A stretch of 64,000 nucleotides of DNA, from assembly GCA_947652115.1 (NCBI GenBank), contig OX393569.1:11209378-11273377 (forward strand), given 5' to 3'. A program made the translations under genes and the position numbers. This DNA comes from Blastomussa wellsi. Lineage: Eukaryota > Cnidaria > Anthozoa > Scleractinia > Plerogyridae. Under the pieces are notes generated by a model. It searched no databases and was not told the origin of the DNA. It saw nothing but the letters and a program-made list of their open reading frames with translations. Position 1 is the first letter of the stretch; every line of letters begins with the position of its first letter. Of this stretch, positions 23,301 through 31,871 are shown piece after piece.

Positions 23301-24321
23301 CATGGCTTTGGTACCTTTGTCGACTTTGGTGAAATCTGGGCAATTCAATTGATGACAGGCATGACATCGTTTTCCTTTACATCTGTGATTTCTCCATTTG
23401 TCATGCTCGAAGGATTTTTCGCACGCTAGACAGAAATGGGCTTTGCCAAAGAATCCTTTCAGCGAGTTGCACGCATGGTAATGTTCTCCCACTTTGATCA
23501 AGACAAGGAGTTTATCTTCGGGTTGGTCCGGCCCTTTGAAAATGAATTGGTAACCATGATCCACGGAAACCACCACGATCTGGTACTCTTTCAGGTAAGT
23601 CTGAAATTGTTGAATTTCAGTCAAGCCGCAGGGTCCTTCGTGTACTTTGGCCGAGGCGTGTAATTCTTTGGCTTGTCGTTCTTGTATGAATTTGCCCATG
23701 TGTAAACTCTTCTAAGTGCTATGTCTGCTGCCTAGATCGCGGTAAGCTTTGATGGTGACCAAAGCTCTGGCACAACACAGTTCGTCCGTTTTTGATTTTG
23801 ATCACTGACTTTTTGTCGTTTAAGAGTTTCTCAATGTGCTCCGTTCCCAGTTTTTTTCGTCCGCTTCCCGTCCCGGTGGCTTTTATGTGAGAAATGTTCA
23901 AGTTAAACGTATCATCCATTCTGAAATTTTCGTTGGAGTTCAACAGTCTGCTTAATTCTTCCAAAACGGTGCGAGCAATCAATGCATTGTTTCTCCAATC
24001 ACGCACTCGCACTCGTCTTGAATGATAAGCGTTTCTTAGTCTGTTCGAGTTGATGTTGATCAGCAAATGATCGTCGGGTCGTACTTCCGAGTCTTCTAAT
24101 ATTTGTTCGTTGATGCTGCGTTGCAAGGCTTCCTCGATTTGTCCCGGCAAGACGGCTCTGTCCAAGTTGACCAATGCACCACCGCGCTGTGCCAATCGCG
24201 CCGTGTAACTTCTGTGATGTAAATCAAATCGTCTCAATCATCTGTCCACGTGTGGAGTCAAAATGAAATCAAATCCGCGTTCCCATTCACTTGCCGCCTC
24301 GATCATGGTGTCATCATCAAT
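20371..24321 (-). pseudogene. Protein-primed family B DNA polymerase, broken
   Basis: The replicative polymerase of the element. The 784-codon part (20371-22725) holds motif A DFTSLYPYVN, motif B KMMLNSFWGKYG and motif C YFDTDSI, plus a terminal-protein-region-type insertion between A and B. The 326-codon part (22719-23699) holds Cys/His clusters and exonuclease motif TWDAEAM. An N-terminal part lies at 23719-24237. Breaks: in-frame TGA at 24240-24238, frameshift near 23770, TAG near 23709, frameshift near 22725 in a short CAAT repeat. The frame upstream of the first stop opens at 24321, directly after a CAG acceptor-like site, suggesting translation from a spliced leader. Probably once about 1,300 residues; not functional now. 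Confidence 0.9.
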
Positions 24322-24616
24322 CTGCAATCATGTCAAGACAACAATAATTGTGATGCCAATCTGATTGACTGGGATTGACATGACACATGGTTGGTATTCG
24401 CCATGTGTTGTCTATGAATGTGGGGTTTCCTCGTATGTCTCCATTTTTACAAAGCCTGTGTCTCATTTCCAGAAAAAAATTGCAACGTCGACAATAACTG
24501 AAAGTGTTCAATGTTTTTGACCACGTTTTCTTTTTCTCTTTTACGTGCATGAGATCTGCCTGCCATTGAATGTATCTTTTCAATTCTTGCGGTAATGCAT
24601 CCCAGCGACTCTTTAT
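24317..24616 (-). CDS. F-box-like/zinc-binding unit 5 (candidate alternative terminal exon)
   Basis: Intact frame of 99 residues beginning right after an acceptor-like TTGCAG, without needing its own ATG. It has an F-box-like helix (W-D-A-L-P-Q-E-L-K...IQW), a CxxC (CRRC), the shared MRHR segment, and a C-terminal H-x5-C-C pair. The stop overlaps the next acceptor (24323-24322) that leads into PolB. It is paralogous to units 1-4. F-box proteins recruit targets to SCF ubiquitin ligases; that role is inferred, since only the short N-terminal motif resembles an F-box. Confidence 0.6.
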   Translation of the reverse strand: MKSRWDALPQELKRYIQWQADLMHVKEKKKTWSKTLNTFSYCRRCNFFLEMRHRLCKNGDIRGNPTFIDNTWRIPTMCHVNPSQSDWHHNYCCLDMIAD

Positions 24617-24966
24617 CTGCAATCAAGACACGTGTGTTCAAAGGGAGGTCTCATTATTGATAAAAAAAGGAAACCCTCATCCGTATATCCATGCCAATAT
24701 TCCCATTGATCTATATACGGATGATTGAATGTCTGATGAGCTATCCTACACATGACAGGATATACATCCTCTTGTTTAAAGTTCCCTGACGGTTCTATTC
24801 TGTCTCTCGTGTTCACGAAGTGACCTCAAAGTCGACAAGGAGATAATCGTAAGTGAAACTTGTACCAAAATCTATGGTTGTATTTGAGTTTGTCTTCCAC
24901 ATGCGATTTGTCCGAAAGCCATTGAATTTTTCGTTTCATTTCTTCTGGCAGAAAATTCCAATGACT
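24613..24966 (-). pseudogene. F-box-like/zinc-binding unit 4 with in-frame TGA
   Basis: Starts after acceptor TTTTCACAG in phase 0 with S-H-W-N-F-L-P-E-E. One TGA at 24828-24826 falls where the paralogues have the second Cys of the CxxC zinc motif; the frame continues beyond it to 24613. Its last codons overlap the acceptor of unit 5. A nonsense mutation (Cys codon to TGA) is the simplest reading. Confidence 0.6.
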
Positions 24967-25252
24967 CTGTGAAAAGACCAATTCTGTCAACGTAAAATGC
25001 AGATACATATCTTCCCTCCGTTGTGTAATAGTGCCAAGGTAAACGCGATTTTAACCATAGATATGACGGAGGTTTTTCCATTGAATCATAGTATATGAAA
25101 CTATGACAATAAATACAAGGGTCCAAGGAATTGAACAAAGCGGACCAATAAGGTAAATGGTGAATGATGTTGATCATGATTTGATCAGCTTGTCGCTGTA
25201 TGATTCGTTTCAGTTCGTCTGGTAATCGATCCCATGGGTTGACTCCCATTCC
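24872..25252 (-). CDS. F-box-like/zinc-binding unit 3 (candidate alternative terminal exon)
   Basis: Opens in phase 0 after acceptor TTCTATTCGCAG at 25253. Contains W-D-R-L-P-D-E-L-K-R-I-I-Q and a CxxC (CIYC). The C-terminal H/C pair of the other units is not obvious, which may reflect a frameshift near 25010. The frame reads on through the unit 4 acceptor to a stop at 24872. Confidence 0.5.
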   Translation of the reverse strand, partial: GMGVNPWDRLPDELKRIIQRQADQIMINIIHHLPYWSALFNSLDPCIYCHSFIYYDSMEKPPSYLWLKSRLPWHYYTTEGRYVSAFYVDRIGLFTESLEFSARRNETKNSMAFGQIACGRQTQIQP

Positions 25253-25652
25253 CTGCGAATAGAAATGTGATAGGGTATAATGCAATCTAGGTGTATCCAT
25301 AATCCTCCGTCGTAAAATGTTACGCGTTCTCCCACGGTCACGGTACGAATGTATTGTTTCCACGACTTTATTTTTTCCCCACTCTGTTCAATCATGCGAG
25401 AAGGTAAACGATCAATCTCCCAAATGTAACTTTTTTGAAATACGAATCTGTTCTTCTTGAAATTTCCTTCTTCATCGATGCGATGTCTCATGTCTATGAA
25501 GAATCCGCAATGACAACATTGATCCAATACAACTTTCAAGTTGAACCAATATTTAAAATTGCGATAGCGTTTTGTCTCAATCATCAAACGATCCGCTTTC
25601 CATTGTATCTTTTGTTGTATTTCTACGGAAGAATGTCCCAATGACTGATTAT
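25210..25652 (-). pseudogene. F-box-like/zinc-binding unit 2 with frameshift
   Basis: After acceptor ATGGCAG the phase-0 frame reads I-I-S-H-W-D-I-L-P and stops at 25623. The rest of the unit (V-E-I-Q-Q-K-I-Q-W..., CxxC as CCHC, MRHRI, C-terminal W-I-H-L-D-C) continues in the neighbouring frame to 25210. The pattern indicates one missing base near 25625. An ATG-like start (MADNQ) in the second frame spans the acceptor and could be fortuitous. Confidence 0.55.
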
Positions 25653-25665
25653 CTGCCATGAAATT

Positions 25666-26340
25666 TCAAACAAGAAAATGAACAACCAATTTGCCTTCAT
25701 CGCAAAACGGTAACTTTTTGATTTCATCGTACTTTTCATCTCTGGGATAAAAGAAGAAGTGACGAAAGTCATCGCATGCCTTTTCCGGATCGAAATGTGT
25801 TGCACACAGGCAACAATGTCCATGTTTGTCAGGGTGATCATGCATTATACATTCTTGATGAAACCAACGTTCATCCGTTTTCATGAAAGGAATTCGATCC
25901 GAAGCACCATACAATGTTCCTTGATTTACAATTTGTCCCGTTTCATTTGTTTTTTCTTCGTAACGAGAGAGGAATAAATCGCAACTTTCGCAAGGATCCA
26001 AGAATAAATGTATTAATTCCCAAGTTCCAAATTCTGTTTTGCTCTTGTCTAACATGACAGTTTTCATGCATGTGTAGTGTTGAAAGGCGAAAGTCACAGG
26101 CAGATGGAGATAATGATTATCTTCATTTACTTCTAGCTTCTTAATCTCGTAAGGAGTGTTCAATCGTTCCCGTACATGCATTTCTACACTTGCCCATTGT
26201 ATCTTTTCTTTGATTTCTTCTGGCAATACATCCCAATGACTTCTTACCTCTTCTTCTGCTTCTTTTTCTTCTCCAAGAAACTCCCATTGCATTGGCCCTT
26301 TCTTCCTCCATAACTTCTCTCTCTCATCGTTGCTTGCCAT
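25666..26340 (-). CDS. F-box-like/zinc-binding protein, unit 1 with leader exon
   Basis: Intact 224-residue ORF from the ATG at 26340, just downstream of a TATA-containing promoter. The first 31 codons are charged and then meet GAG|GTAAGA, a near-perfect splice donor at 26247. If unspliced, the frame continues directly into S-H-W-D-V-L-P-E-E-I-K, an F-box-like helix, a CxxC (CESC), and a C-terminal H-x3-C...CxxC zinc-binding region. It is the largest of five paralogous units. The stop at 25668-25666 lies in the pyrimidine tract of the unit 2 acceptor. Possible role: redirecting host ubiquitin ligases, inferred only from F-box resemblance. Confidence 0.7.
   Translation of the reverse strand: MASNDEREKLWRKKGPMQWEFLGEEKEAEEEVRSHWDVLPEEIKEKIQWASVEMHVRERLNTPYEIKKLEVNEDNHYLHLPVTFAFQHYTCMKTVMLDKSKTEFGTWELIHLFLDPCESCDLFLSRYEEKTNETGQIVNQGTLYGASDRIPFMKTDERWFHQECIMHDHPDKHGHCCLCATHFDPEKACDDFRHFFFYPRDEKYDEIKKLPFCDEGKLVVHFLV
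26248..26340 (-). other. Candidate shared leader exon with consensus donor
   Basis: 93 nt (31 codons, phase 0 end) from the ATG at 26340 to GAG|GTAAGA. Five downstream acceptors, with exon starts 25652, 25252, 24966, 24616 and 24321, are all in phase 0 relative to it, and each opens a paralogous unit or PolB. Confidence 0.6.
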
Positions 26341-26344
26341 CTTG

Positions 26345-26520
26345 TGTCAAACTTGAGAATGAAGCAAACGCTGCAAGTGAGTTCCTTATATAGGCCATGA
26401 GCTGGTTCCTGATTGGTTGATGAAAAGGGGGATACCCCCCATCCCCATACAATTGCTATCACGTGACCTGTTTTGAATGTATATAAGGCTTTCCATCCCA
26501 CACTGCCAGTTACCCTTTGA
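26345..26520. promoter_or_regulatory. Bidirectional promoter module 1
   Basis: Lies between divergent genes starting at 26340 (-) and 26523 (+). TATA-like sequences face both ways: 'cttatatagg' near 26387-26395 read leftward and 'gtatataagg' near 26480 read rightward. Between them are a CCAAT box (gattggttgatgaaaa), a run 'ggggatacccccc', and an E-box cacgtg. A close copy lies at 41425-41590. Confidence 0.7.
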
Positions 26521-26522
26521 AG

Positions 26523-26786
26523 ATGAGTGAGAGGATAGAGAAGCAACTGTTGTTGGATACCTATGAAGAAGCGACTGCTTTGATGTCTGCAAAGCTAGAA
26601 GCACATAAAGAAAATTGTGAAGGTGAAATATATTTACAAATGCTTGATTTGATAGAAGATGGGCCTTGGTTCCTAGATAGGATACTGCAATTATCCTGGG
26701 ATGCAACTGCGGAAGAAACTGAAGTGCTTTCCTTGTGGACTGATTTACTCAGATGGTCAGAGGCCTTCGATAAATTAGATCCTTGA
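26523..26786 (+). CDS. Small acidic protein, unknown
   Basis: 87 residues from the ATG at 26523, 20-40 bp after a rightward TATA element. Helical and Glu/Leu rich, no recognised domain and no membrane segment. First gene of a three-gene rightward cluster in the Polinton. The gene at 41600 occupies the equivalent place at promoter module 2, but the two proteins do not look alike. Confidence 0.6.
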   Translation: MSERIEKQLLLDTYEEATALMSAKLEAHKENCEGEIYLQMLDLIEDGPWFLDRILQLSWDATAEETEVLSLWTDLLRWSEAFDKLDP

Positions 26787-26838
26787 TCTATATTTTTGTT
26801 TTTTATTTCACCATCAGTTATCCTTTTAAACTAACGTC

Positions 26839-27096
26839 ATGGAGCCTGTGGACATTTTTCGGGAAAGTAAAGTGAGACTTGTTGACTGCGAGAGAATGTT
26901 AGTGGACGACAAGGAAAATCGGCATACCAGAAGATATAAGAAGCTGGTTAAAGTTTTGCGGAGACTGATGAGAAACATTGTTGCACTTGCACGCGTTGCC
27001 AGAGGTAGTGAAGAATACCATAACCGCCTCTGGCAACTGCGTGACGCCATTCGTAAGGCAGACTTTGTTTTATATGGGAAAACAAACATTTTATGA
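26839..27096 (+). CDS. Small basic helical protein, unknown
   Basis: 85 residues, Arg/Lys rich, predicted mostly helical. Not recognised. A pyrimidine-rich tract ending ATCAG precedes the ATG by about 20 bp, so it could be reached by splicing as well as by its own start. Confidence 0.55.
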   Translation: MEPVDIFRESKVRLVDCERMLVDDKENRHTRRYKKLVKVLRRLMRNIVALARVARGSEEYHNRLWQLRDAIRKADFVLYGKTNIL

Positions 27097-27200
27097 ACAG
27101 TTTCATGGATCCTTGATCTGCATTTTATGGACCGTTGATCTACATTTTATTGAACATTTTATTGCGTTATCATTTTGATTTTTGTTTTATTTCATCAGTC

Positions 27201-27491
27201 ATGTCTTGTAGAAATTTGCCTTCATGCTGTGTAGTCTGTGGCCAGGAACCTCCTACATGTACAAAGCCTATCCACAGAGTGCACAACGCTCATCACGAGA
27301 AGTTTGTGAAGGAGATAAAATGGGGCAAGATAACAGCCAAGTGGGGTGGTCGCGTTTTTCTTACTTGCTGTGGATCAATATATGGAGAATATTACGATAT
27401 CGAGGAGTGGAACTTTACAACCGTTTTTCTAGGTGAGAATCTTGATGCGGCACTCGCTCGTATAGATTTCGTGAAGGCTTTTTGTTTGTAG
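27201..27491 (+). CDS. Small Cys-rich protein, unknown
   Basis: 96 residues from the ATG at 27201, two bases after TTTTATTTCATCAG, an acceptor-like site. Contains CCVVC, a further Cys/His cluster and CC near the middle, suggesting zinc binding. Polyadenylation signal AATAAA lies downstream at 27633-27638. Function unknown. Confidence 0.6.
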   Translation: MSCRNLPSCCVVCGQEPPTCTKPIHRVHNAHHEKFVKEIKWGKITAKWGGRVFLTCCGSIYGEYYDIEEWNFTTVFLGENLDAALARIDFVKAFCL

Positions 27492-27632
27492 TATCATTGT
27501 TGTTTTTGTAAACGTTAGATGCATGATAGGTTTTAATCTGTGATTTTATTCTACTTGATGTAGCACTCGCTCATAGTGAATACTTTTTTAAATTTTTCAA
27601 CGTTAGAAGAAATGTATGGTAAGAGAAATGTA

Positions 27633-27671
27633 AATAAAACAATGTTGTTTGAAAAAAAGTCTGATTTTATT
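27633..27671. terminator. Convergent polyadenylation signals
   Basis: AATAAA on the + strand at 27633-27638 follows the rightward cluster. AATAAA on the - strand (complement of tttatt, 27666-27671) overlaps the stop of the exonuclease-like gene. Confidence 0.6.
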
Positions 27672-28188
27672 CTGCGTAAGTGTTCATCCATAACCAAAAA
27701 GCATGACATTCGACCATGCTGCAATGAGTGTTACAACAATTGAAATGAAATCCGCAATCGGGCAAAGGCTCGACAACACTCGATTTTAGTATTTCGTATT
27801 TAGGACAATTATACACTTCAAGGTTTAAACTTTGAATGTTAAGTCTATTCAACAAATCTTTTTCCACATGTCCTCCTTTGTAGGCTGTTACATATCTTTC
27901 ATTGCATTTGTTGTTCTGATACAAATTCATCAATATCTCTTCCAACTGGTGAGACTCGTATCCTCTTTCTTGTTTTATTGGGTCGTACGTCAGTCCGTGA
28001 TTGTTATACTTTTGAAAGGCAACAGTTCTTTTGTCTTCTATGGATAAATTGTGCCAAGGTACTTTTGCGTAAAATGCATATCGTCCGTGATCTCCTGTCC
28101 AAGCGTAATATCCCAGTTCTCGCACTTGAAATTTCTTGTTGACGAAAAATCCCTCCAAGTCCAATATCATACACACTTTCTCTTTCAT
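27667..28188 (-). CDS. DEDD-type exonuclease-like protein
   Basis: Intact 173 residues. An N-terminal ILDLEGFFV strand provides a D-x-E pair, a middle YKGGHVEKDLLNRL segment and a C-terminal Cys/His/Glu-rich end fit the layout of small DEDD-fold nuclease-like proteins seen repeatedly in metazoan Polintons and related viruses. The nuclease activity is inferred from motif spacing only. It overlaps the upstream GRF gene by 4 nt (28185-28188), implying co-expression. Confidence 0.55.
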   Translation of the reverse strand: MKEKVCMILDLEGFFVNKKFQVRELGYYAWTGDHGRYAFYAKVPWHNLSIEDKRTVAFQKYNNHGLTYDPIKQERGYESHQLEEILMNLYQNNKCNERYVTAYKGGHVEKDLLNRLNIQSLNLEVYNCPKYEILKSSVVEPLPDCGFHFNCCNTHCSMVECHAFWLWMNTYAE

Positions 28189-29182
28189 TCTGTCAGTCCA
28201 TGCTTCTTCATCAGACGTTTGATGTAAATCTGATTCTTTAACGCAGGTTCATTCTCTTCGGTATAGTGACATCCCCTTATTTCTGGAGGACTTATCACCT
28301 CTTGATTATGTTCCAAAAACGTGATGTTTACTTTTTGACACTCCAACCACAACGATTGGTCAAAAGGAATGGAATTGATATCTGTGTAGGTGGGTTTGTG
28401 ATACCAAGGAGAATCTTGTCCTCTCAGTGGGTAACCTTGTTCATCTCTGGACCAATGGATGTTGCCATGATGACGTTTTCCTCCTTCTATCCAAGCCAAG
28501 ACTTTTCCTCTCGGTAGCAAATCAGCCCATTGAAAGAATTTGCACATGTTTCGTCTGCAGCGGAAGTAAGGGCGATCTGGATTCTTCGGCGAATAAGAGA
28601 TACTGAGAATGATTGGTTCGTCACAGTAACACAACAATTTATCCAGGTTGTTTGAGTAGTAAGTCATCACAGTGTTCGTATTTCGAACGATGTCGATATA
28701 CGTTTTGGCTTCGTTTTTGTCCACCAAGACAAAACAATGATCTTTACGATCATCTCTTCCCACACCGCAAACCAGGTACTTCCATCCATTGCTTGCTGTT
28801 TTTTCTTGAAGTGCAACATTGTTGTGAATCGGACAATTCACTTCTGCTTGTGGAAAGAACTTGTTGAAAAAATCAATGGCTTCATCGTACGACGGTATTT
28901 CACCCTCTTCCATCACTTCCACGAGTTCTTTGTTTGTCTTTTTCTTCTTCTTCTTCTTGTTGGAAGCCGGTGGGTAATCTTTAGGCAACATGTAACGTGT
29001 GGGAGATTCGTCTCCTTTCTTCTTATTTTTACCGCGGTTTGACTTTTTTTTTTAGTCAAAATTGGCGATGCATCACCGGGTTGATAATGAATATAGTTAC
29101 CTTGTTCACTTTGCAAAAACTTTATTTGGTCTGTCAGTTCTTCTTCTTCTTTCTTGATCTCCGACATCTCTGCTTCCTCCAT
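28185..29182 (-). pseudogene. GRF-type zinc-finger protein, frame broken at a homopolymer
   Basis: The main frame 28185-28991 (268 residues) carries a GRF zinc finger: CYCDEP...NPDRPYFRCRRNMCKFFQW. GRF fingers bind single-stranded nucleic acid in nucleases, topoisomerases and helicases. An acidic coiled N-terminal piece (ATG at 29182, MEEAEMSEIKKEEEE) lies upstream in another frame. The frames meet at a run of ten A (minus strand) at about 29048-29057, so this may be an assembly error, slippage or real decay. If the break is real, the ATG at 28991 could still start the zinc-finger part. Confidence 0.65.
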
Positions 29183-29219
29183 TCTTGAAGTGATGAACAA
29201 CGAAAAATCGTTCTGCTTT

Positions 29220-29484
29220 TATATGAATCCAAATGGCCAATCAGAATCGAGTGACGCCAGCAGTCAAACCCGTTACTGAAACCCGTTAAAACCCGTTACT
29301 GAAACCCGTTAAAACCAGTCACATAAAAGCGGCGCGATGATCTTTGGACTTTACAGATGCGTCAACTACTCCTTATAAGGCAAAAAAATCGGGGTGATGC
29401 GCACCCAAAACATCATATATAAATGATCAGATGAAGACAAAGTAGTGCAGTGGAGCAGCGCAGAGGATCGATACTCTTTACGTG
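29220..29484. promoter_or_regulatory. Bidirectional promoter region with 23-bp direct repeats
   Basis: Separates the leftward GRF gene from the rightward capsid-gene cluster. It has a leftward TATA-like 'ttttatatg', a CCAAT box (ggccaatcag), two tandem copies of acccgttactgaaacccgtt (about 29271-29320), and a rightward 'catatataaatg' near 29412. Confidence 0.6.
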
Positions 29485-29694
29485 ATGGAAGAAAAGATTA
29501 GGTGGACGACCGTGTGTGATAAAGTGTGGTCGAGATTCGACGAAAACATCGAGTTACCCTATGAAATCGAATGTAATCCCTTAGACCTGTTTGACCGGGT
29601 TGACGTGGCATGCAATGCATTTCGATTGGTTCCCTTTGTGATGTGGTTGAAAAAAACAAAAACATGCAACGGAATGGTACGACATCATATATAG
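29485..29694 (+). CDS. Small protein, unknown
   Basis: 69 residues from the ATG at 29485. Acidic N-terminal half, hydrophobic/basic C-terminal end. No domain recognised. First ORF of the rightward structural cluster. Confidence 0.45.
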   Translation: MEEKIRWTTVCDKVWSRFDENIELPYEIECNPLDLFDRVDVACNAFRLVPFVMWLKKTKTCNGMVRHHI

Positions 29695-29750
29695 AATGCG
29701 ACTGTCGATCGTGAGACGCAGTTTCTTTGCACTGCGTGAAGCCGTCGACA

Positions 29751-30838
29751 ATGCCACTGAAAGGTAAAAGGAAGAAGAAGAAGAAGAAAAATGATCAAAG
29801 CATCTTGAAAGATTACCGCGATCCCACCGAACCTGGTAGTTTGGGAGGTATTGAACGATTTGCCAAGGCTCAGAAATTACCTGTCAACAGAGTCAAGAAA
29901 CTCTTGGAAAGAGAATTGGGATACACGCTTCATAAACCCAGAAGGAGACGATACACTACTTCTCCCGTCTTGGTGTTCAATATCGATCAACAATGGGTAG
30001 CTGATTTGGTGGAAGTGCAAACAACAAAGGCAACCGTTACCTGCTGATCGTTTTGGACGTGTTGTCCAAATACGCTTGGATAGAACCCGTGAAAAACAAG
30101 ACGGGAAAATCAGTGACGGAAGCTTTTGAAAAAATCCTGAAACGCGCCAAAGGACGTACACCTCAGAATTTACAAACCGATGATGGAAAGGAATTTTATA
30201 ACATGACCTTTGCTGAATTGATGAAACGAAAGAAGATCAATCATTTTTCGACGGCAGGTGACACGAAAGCCAGTATTGCGGAACGATTCAATCGTACCTT
30301 CAAGGAACGCATGTATCGTTATTTTACCGTCAAAAACACATTGAATTACATGTCTGCACTTCCCGCTTTGGTGAAGGGATACAATGCGTCGTTTCATAGA
30401 AGTATCGGCATGGCTCCAAACCGAGTCAACAAGAAAAACGAACACGAAGTGTGGATGAATTTGTATGCCAAGAAATTGCAAGGCAAAAAACCCAAACGAC
30501 GTACTTTGTTGAAAGTGGGTGATAAGGTACGACTCAACAAAAAATTCCGTACGTTCAAGAAAAGTTATTTGCCAGGCTGGACCGAAGAAATTTTCGTCGT
30601 GAGTGATGTCAGACCAGGTCCACCCGTCACCACCTACAAGATCAACGAATACGACGGAACGCCTCTCAAAGGAACATTTTACAAGGAAGAATTGCAAAAA
30701 GTCCTGCAAGACGACGAAGATCTGTTTCGAGTAGAAAGAATATTGAAACGAAAAGGTACTAAAGTGTTGGTTGAATGGAAAGGATGACCAGAGAAGTATA
30801 ACAGTTGGATCGAACGCTCCGCTCTGGAATCGCTATGA
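29751..30838 (+). pseudogene. Retrovirus-like integrase with chromodomain, broken
   Basis: Catalyses joining of element ends to host DNA. The start at 29751 follows a basic N-terminus. DDE catalytic residues are visible: D in QQWVADLVE, D in LQTDDGKEF and E in SIAERFNRTFKE, with D-E spacing typical of retroviral integrases. A C-terminal SH3-like region and a chromodomain (RVERIL...VEWKG) follow. Breaks: a frameshift near 30020-30045, just after the first catalytic Asp, and a TGA at 30785-30787 at the position of a conserved chromodomain Trp. The last stop at 30836-30838 overlaps the penton-like ATG at 30835. The element can no longer integrate itself. Confidence 0.9.
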
Positions 30839-31871
30839 GGGAATTTTATCTGAGACTCACCAGTCGATCGAACCGCGTGGAATTCCCCGACAATCAATCC
30901 AATCACTTCAAGAATCGTTTGCCTTACCCGTTGCGTTTCAAGGAATGAGGATGGAAAGTGGGTTGACCAGTATTCACGTACCAAAAGCACCACCTCATGT
31001 CCTAATCAAGGATCCCTTCTTGTTTCGGTTCGAATGGGACTTGTTGGAAGATGAGGACAACGAAGTTTATACAGAACAACGACTCCTCATCACTGAAGAT
31101 GTGTTGAACAAGTTCAATTCCAACATCACAAACGGCATGCAATTTATGACAGCCATAAAGAGATTGTACTATTGGAAACTAGAAGACATCGGTATTGCTG
31201 ATGCTCAATTGGGACAAGATGTGACAGAAGGTCAAGACGATGATGGTAACGACATCGTGAAATTCAAGAGGTTTTACACGCAAATGTATGCTGACAAAGA
31301 CCAATTCGTATTGGATAATATCGACATGTATTTCGGAGGCAACTCGAACAATTACCCAAAAGTGTTCGTGGGATATCAATTGGCCAAAGACATGGGATGG
31401 GTCAAAGAAGAAACAGATAGTGATGGTGATCCCGTTTACGAATTGGGAGACAATTTACGCAAAGAATTTCCCACAGATAAGGTGCCAGGCGCTACTGACA
31501 TTATAGAAGGAAACGACGAATTTTACAAAATCGACAAAGACGCAATTCAGTTGAGTTCTTTTTGCAATTGGGTGTTTTCGTACTTGGACCAAAGTTACGA
31601 ACGGGCATTCGGTCATCAGCAAAGACCTCTATTCGTTCACTCGACTGTCGTCCAGAGCAGCACGGTGGGAGTGCAGATCACTAATTTGTTGAGAGACATT
31701 CCCTACACGTTGTCTCAAAGTGGATACGAGATGCAAAACGTGCAATATATACCGGTGCGAGACGAAGTCATTGACATTATCGAAATCGACGTGATAGAGG
31801 AAGACGGAAGAGAAGTACACTTCGAAGAAGGAAGTACGATCGTGACATTACATTTCAAGTATGACGACTGA
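30835..31871 (+). pseudogene. Penton-like capsid protein A, broken
   Basis: The ATG at 30835 overlaps the integrase stop. The first 35 codons (REFYLRL...) match the N-terminus of the next gene. A TGA near 30947 and a frame change within the next 20 bp precede the long open part (to 31871). The C-terminal region has a jelly-roll-like penton pattern: LFVHSTVVQSSTVG, then YIPVRD, and the closing strand TIVTLHFKY. Paralogous to penton-like B. Expected at the capsid vertices. Confidence 0.7.

Noticed and set aside
23719..24237. Independent gene starting at a TTG codon
   Set aside because: It is the N-terminal part of PolB, in frame with sequence upstream of a TGA; the TTG start is only an ORF-calling effect.
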